NCBI RefSeq assembly: GCF_015645445.1
Contig: NZ_JADOGI010000076.1
Coordinates: forward strand, 1 to 44,389
Source: Nonomuraea cypriaca
Lineage (GTDB): Bacteria; Actinomycetota; Actinomycetes; Streptosporangiales; Streptosporangiaceae
Length of the DNA: 44,389 nucleotides
Reading direction: 5' to 3'
Shown here: positions 42,342-44,389 of the stretch, piece after piece
Numbering within the stretch: the stretch's first letter is position 1
How the letters are laid out: the number at the start of each line of letters is the position of its first letter
Notes under the pieces: generated by a model
What the model saw: the letters and a program-made list of their open reading frames with translations, nothing else
Database searches by the model: none
What the model was told of the DNA's origin: nothing
Translations under genes and position numbers: made by a program

Positions 42342-42715
42342 ATCCCCACCGCACCGACATACACCGCCACCGCAGCGCCAACCCCCGCGAACATCCACGC
42401 CACCACAGCCCCCAACGCTCCTGGATGGCCGCATGAACCCATTACAGCCCAGCAACACTCCCCGGCGGCCACACAACCACCACCACCACAGTCCTCCAAC
42501 ACCCCGGACAGCCACGCAAGCGCTAACCCAAGCCCCGCACCCCGAACAGCCACACAACCCCAACGCCCCCTGGACAACCGCATGAACCCCGTCCCAGCTC
42601 CGCAGCACTCCCCAGCGGCCACACGACCACCAACCACAGGCCCCCAACGTCCCCGGACAGCCACACATGCGCCCGCCACAGCCCCGCAGCACTCCGCAAA
42701 TGCGGACGCGGACGC
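42342..42715. repeat. 374-bp gene-free C-rich tract of degenerate tandem units
   Basis: Between the flippase stop and the second sulfotransferase the plus strand is very C- and A-rich and G-poor. Two units of roughly 140-150 bp can be matched: one from about 42421 (CTGGATGGCCGCATGAACCC), the next from about 42570 (CTGGACAACCGCATGAACCC), each continuing to CCCCGGACAGCCAC; a third begins near 42675. Shorter ACAGCCACAC-like words recur within. No promoter, hairpin or gene was recognised; open minus-strand frames here reflect only the composition. Confidence 0.75.
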
Positions 42716-43621
42716 ATGAGGGCGGGTGGTCCGCCCGTGATGGTGACCGGGTTGCCGCGGAGTGGGACGAGTTGGACGGGCAAGATGCTGGCGGCCGGCG
42801 GGGAGTTGGTCTACGTCAACGAGCCGCTCAATCCGCAACACCCGCCGGGGCGCTGCCCGGGAGTGCTCAGGGCCGACGTGACGCACAGGTTCCAGTACAT
42901 CTGCGACGACAACTCCGCAGACTGGCTGCCCGCCTTCAGCGACACGGTTTCCCTGCGCTACCGGTGGCTGGCCGAGCTGCGCGCAAACCGTTCCCCGTAC
43001 GACCTGGCCCGCCTGCTCCGCTACGGCGCCGCCTTCGCGCACGGCCGGCTGGCGGGGCGGCGGGCCTTGCTCGACGACCCGTTCGCGGTGCTGAGCGCGG
43101 GATGGTTCGCGCGACGGCTGGGGTGCCGGGTCATCGCCCTCGTACGAGATCCGGTGTCGTTCGTGGCGAGCTGGCAACGCCTGGGCTGGACGGTGTACTT
43201 CCACGAACTCCTGGAACAACCGCTCCTGATACGCGACCACCCGGAGCTACTGGAGCTACGCGCCCTCGTGGGCTCCCAGGACCGCGTCGCCAAGGCCGCC
43301 GCGCTGTGGCGGATCACCCGCACGATCCTGGCCCGCACGCCCGGCATCCTCGTCATCCCGTACGAGTCCCTGGCCGCCGACCCACTCCCCGCCTTCGAGC
43401 GCCTGTACGCCTACGCCGGCCTACGCTGGACCCCCGCCGCCGAACGCCGCATCGCCAAGGCGTGCTCGGGCGGCGAGGGCGGGGGCGCGTTCCGCTGGTC
43501 GGGCCTGTCGCGCACGGCGTACCGGCCCATGGACTCCCGCCTGGCGCTGCGGGACGCCGCCCGGGGACTGAGCCCGGATGAGGCGGCACGCGTACGCGCC
43601 CTCACCGCCTCCCCGTCATGA
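42716..43621 (+). CDS. Second PAPS-dependent sulfotransferase
   Basis: A 301-residue sulfotransferase only distantly similar to the first. The 5'-phosphosulfate loop is GLPRSGTSWTGKML (12-25) and the 3'-phosphate region is VIALVRDPVSFVASW with R144 and a following Ser. The centre has LWRITRTILARTPGILVIPYESL, typical of family-1/3-type sulfotransferases acting on glycans or lipids. ATG 42716 is the first start that keeps the phosphate loop near the N-terminus; no clear ribosome site precedes it. Its stop overlaps the convergent WecG/TagA gene by six bases. Confidence 0.83.
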   Translation: MRAGGPPVMVTGLPRSGTSWTGKMLAAGGELVYVNEPLNPQHPPGRCPGVLRADVTHRFQYICDDNSADWLPAFSDTVSLRYRWLAELRANRSPYDLARLLRYGAAFAHGRLAGRRALLDDPFAVLSAGWFARRLGCRVIALVRDPVSFVASWQRLGWTVYFHELLEQPLLIRDHPELLELRALVGSQDRVAKAAALWRITRTILARTPGILVIPYESLAADPLPAFERLYAYAGLRWTPAAERRIAKACSGGEGGGAFRWSGLSRTAYRPMDSRLALRDAARGLSPDEAARVRALTASPS

Positions 43622-44389
43622 ACCCGCTCGGCGTTCGCGCCTGAGACGGGTGACCAGGCAACCGGACAGCAGGCGCACGGCGAACGGCAGGTCGTCCACC
43701 AGGTAGCGGCGCGCCAGCCGGCCAGGCTCGCTGACCAGCCGGAAGGCCCACTCCAGCCCAGCCCGCCGCAACCACTCGGGCGCCCTGGGTACGGTGCCTG
43801 CCGCGAAGGCGATCGCCGCGCCACAGCCCAGGAACCAGGCCCCCGGCAGCTCCTCACGCAGGTCCGCGACCAGCCGGTCCTGCCGCGGGAACCCGAGCCC
43901 GACGAAGACGAGCCGGGGCTGGGCGGCGATCACCTTCCGCCGTACCCGCTCGCTCCCCTCGGGGGTGGCGTCGAAGTGGTACGGCGGTGCGTGCACGCCG
44001 CAAACCTTCAGCCGCGGGTAGCAGCTCATGAGCTCGTCGGCCGCCTTCCGCGCCACGCCGGGCGGACCTCCGAGCAGGTAGACGGGCCAGCCACGGCGCG
44101 CGGCGAGTTCGCTGAGCGACCAGATGAGGTCGGCGCCCGTGACGCGCCGGGGCACCGGCGTACCGAGCAGCCTGGCCGCCCACACCAGCGGCATCCCGTC
44201 GGCCACGACCAGGTCGGCCGAGCACACCAGCTCCCTGAGCGCGGGGTCTGTGGCGGCGGCGCGGCAGATGTCGATGTTCGGGGTGACGATCCGGCCGCCC
44301 CTCCCCGCCTCGAGTTCCGCGCCAACCCACTCGACCACCTCCTCCTCGGTCACCGCATCCACCTCAACCCCACCCAACCCCCACCCCCC
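43616..44389 (-). CDS. WecG/TagA/CpsF-family glycosyltransferase, N-terminus at or beyond window edge
   Basis: At least 253 residues of a GT26 glycosyltransferase, which adds a sugar (for example N-acetylmannosamine or a uronic acid) to a lipid-linked sugar on the inner membrane face. Motifs present: TPNIDICRAA, VVADGMPLVWAARLLG, RVTGADL, LLGGPPGV and GLGFPRQDRL. The frame is open to the last base. A TTG at 44377 could be a start, but the sequence around it (LGGVEVDAVTEEEVV) aligns a few residues inside normal relatives, so the true start is probably just outside. The C-terminal 50 residues are the expected basic membrane-docking tail. It likely acts early in building the repeat unit of this locus. 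Confidence 0.9.
   Translation of the reverse strand, partial: GGWGLGGVEVDAVTEEEVVEWVGAELEAGRGGRIVTPNIDICRAAATDPALRELVCSADLVVADGMPLVWAARLLGTPVPRRVTGADLIWSLSELAARRGWPVYLLGGPPGVARKAADELMSCYPRLKVCGVHAPPYHFDATPEGSERVRRKVIAAQPRLVFVGLGFPRQDRLVADLREELPGAWFLGCGAAIAFAAGTVPRAPEWLRRAGLEWAFRLVSEPGRLARRYLVDDLPFAVRLLSGCLVTRLRRERRAGS

Noticed and set aside
42219..42692. Minus-strand Gly/Trp/Cys-rich frames over the C-rich tract
   Set aside because: Translation of repetitive C-rich DNA; no start context, no homology pattern, and all three minus frames look alike.

Overview
The window reads as chromosome of a high-GC actinomycete, most likely of the Streptosporangiales type (inference). The signs are coding regions of roughly 70 % GC with strong third-position bias, GTG and TTG starts, several starts that look leaderless (TANNNT about 7 nt before the start codon), a tRNA gene without an encoded CCA end, an F420-type PPOX protein, an MSMEG-like DUF501, and two gene blocks whose order matches other actinobacteria. 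No phage, IS element, rRNA or CRISPR array was seen.

Layout. 1-8.0 kb: a truncated ROK sugar kinase, a FIST-domain protein, a MoxR-type AAA+ ATPase and its VWA-domain partner with a secreted two-module protein between them, then small accessory genes. 8.1-16.1 kb: cystathionine gamma-synthase, an orphan sensor kinase, cystathionine beta-synthase, a GDSL hydrolase, a PQQ-repeat-like lipoprotein and a thiolase, resembling the metB-cbs-GDSL-fadA region of mycobacteria. 16.3-22.9 kb: F420/PPOX protein, DUF4287, a Bax-inhibitor-like membrane protein, a class I tRNA with anticodon UAA, a peptide-deformylase-like protein coupled to a double-ACT protein, a type II NADH dehydrogenase behind a perfect Rex operator, a family 5 uracil-DNA glycosylase and a secreted three-module protein. 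23.0-31.5 kb: the conserved actinobacterial minus-strand block mfd - SurA-like lipoprotein - mazG - eno - ftsB/divIC - DUF501 - ppx.

31.6-44.4 kb is the accessory part. An APS kinase (PAPS synthesis) with a degenerate ATP-sulfurylase-like N-terminus and a TauE/SafE permease sit next to a polysaccharide locus: a GH26-like lipoprotein, Wzz-like, Wzy-like, an APH-fold kinase, a sulfotransferase, a Wzx-like flippase, a second sulfotransferase and a WecG/TagA glycosyltransferase. A PAPS-making enzyme, two PAPS-type sulfotransferases and a complete Wzx/Wzy/Wzz set together suggest that this organism makes a sulfated (and perhaps phosphorylated) secreted polysaccharide. This is the best candidate for an undescribed system in the window, and it is an inference from gene content. 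The locus is also marked by three separate tandem-repeat tracts (33-bp, 36-bp in frame, and a degenerate C-rich tract of about 145-bp units).

Other points worth attention are the deformylase in which the catalytic Glu of HExxH is Gln, the UAA-anticodon class I tRNA, the perfect Rex box at ndh, and a 72-bp direct duplication inside the DUF501 gene.
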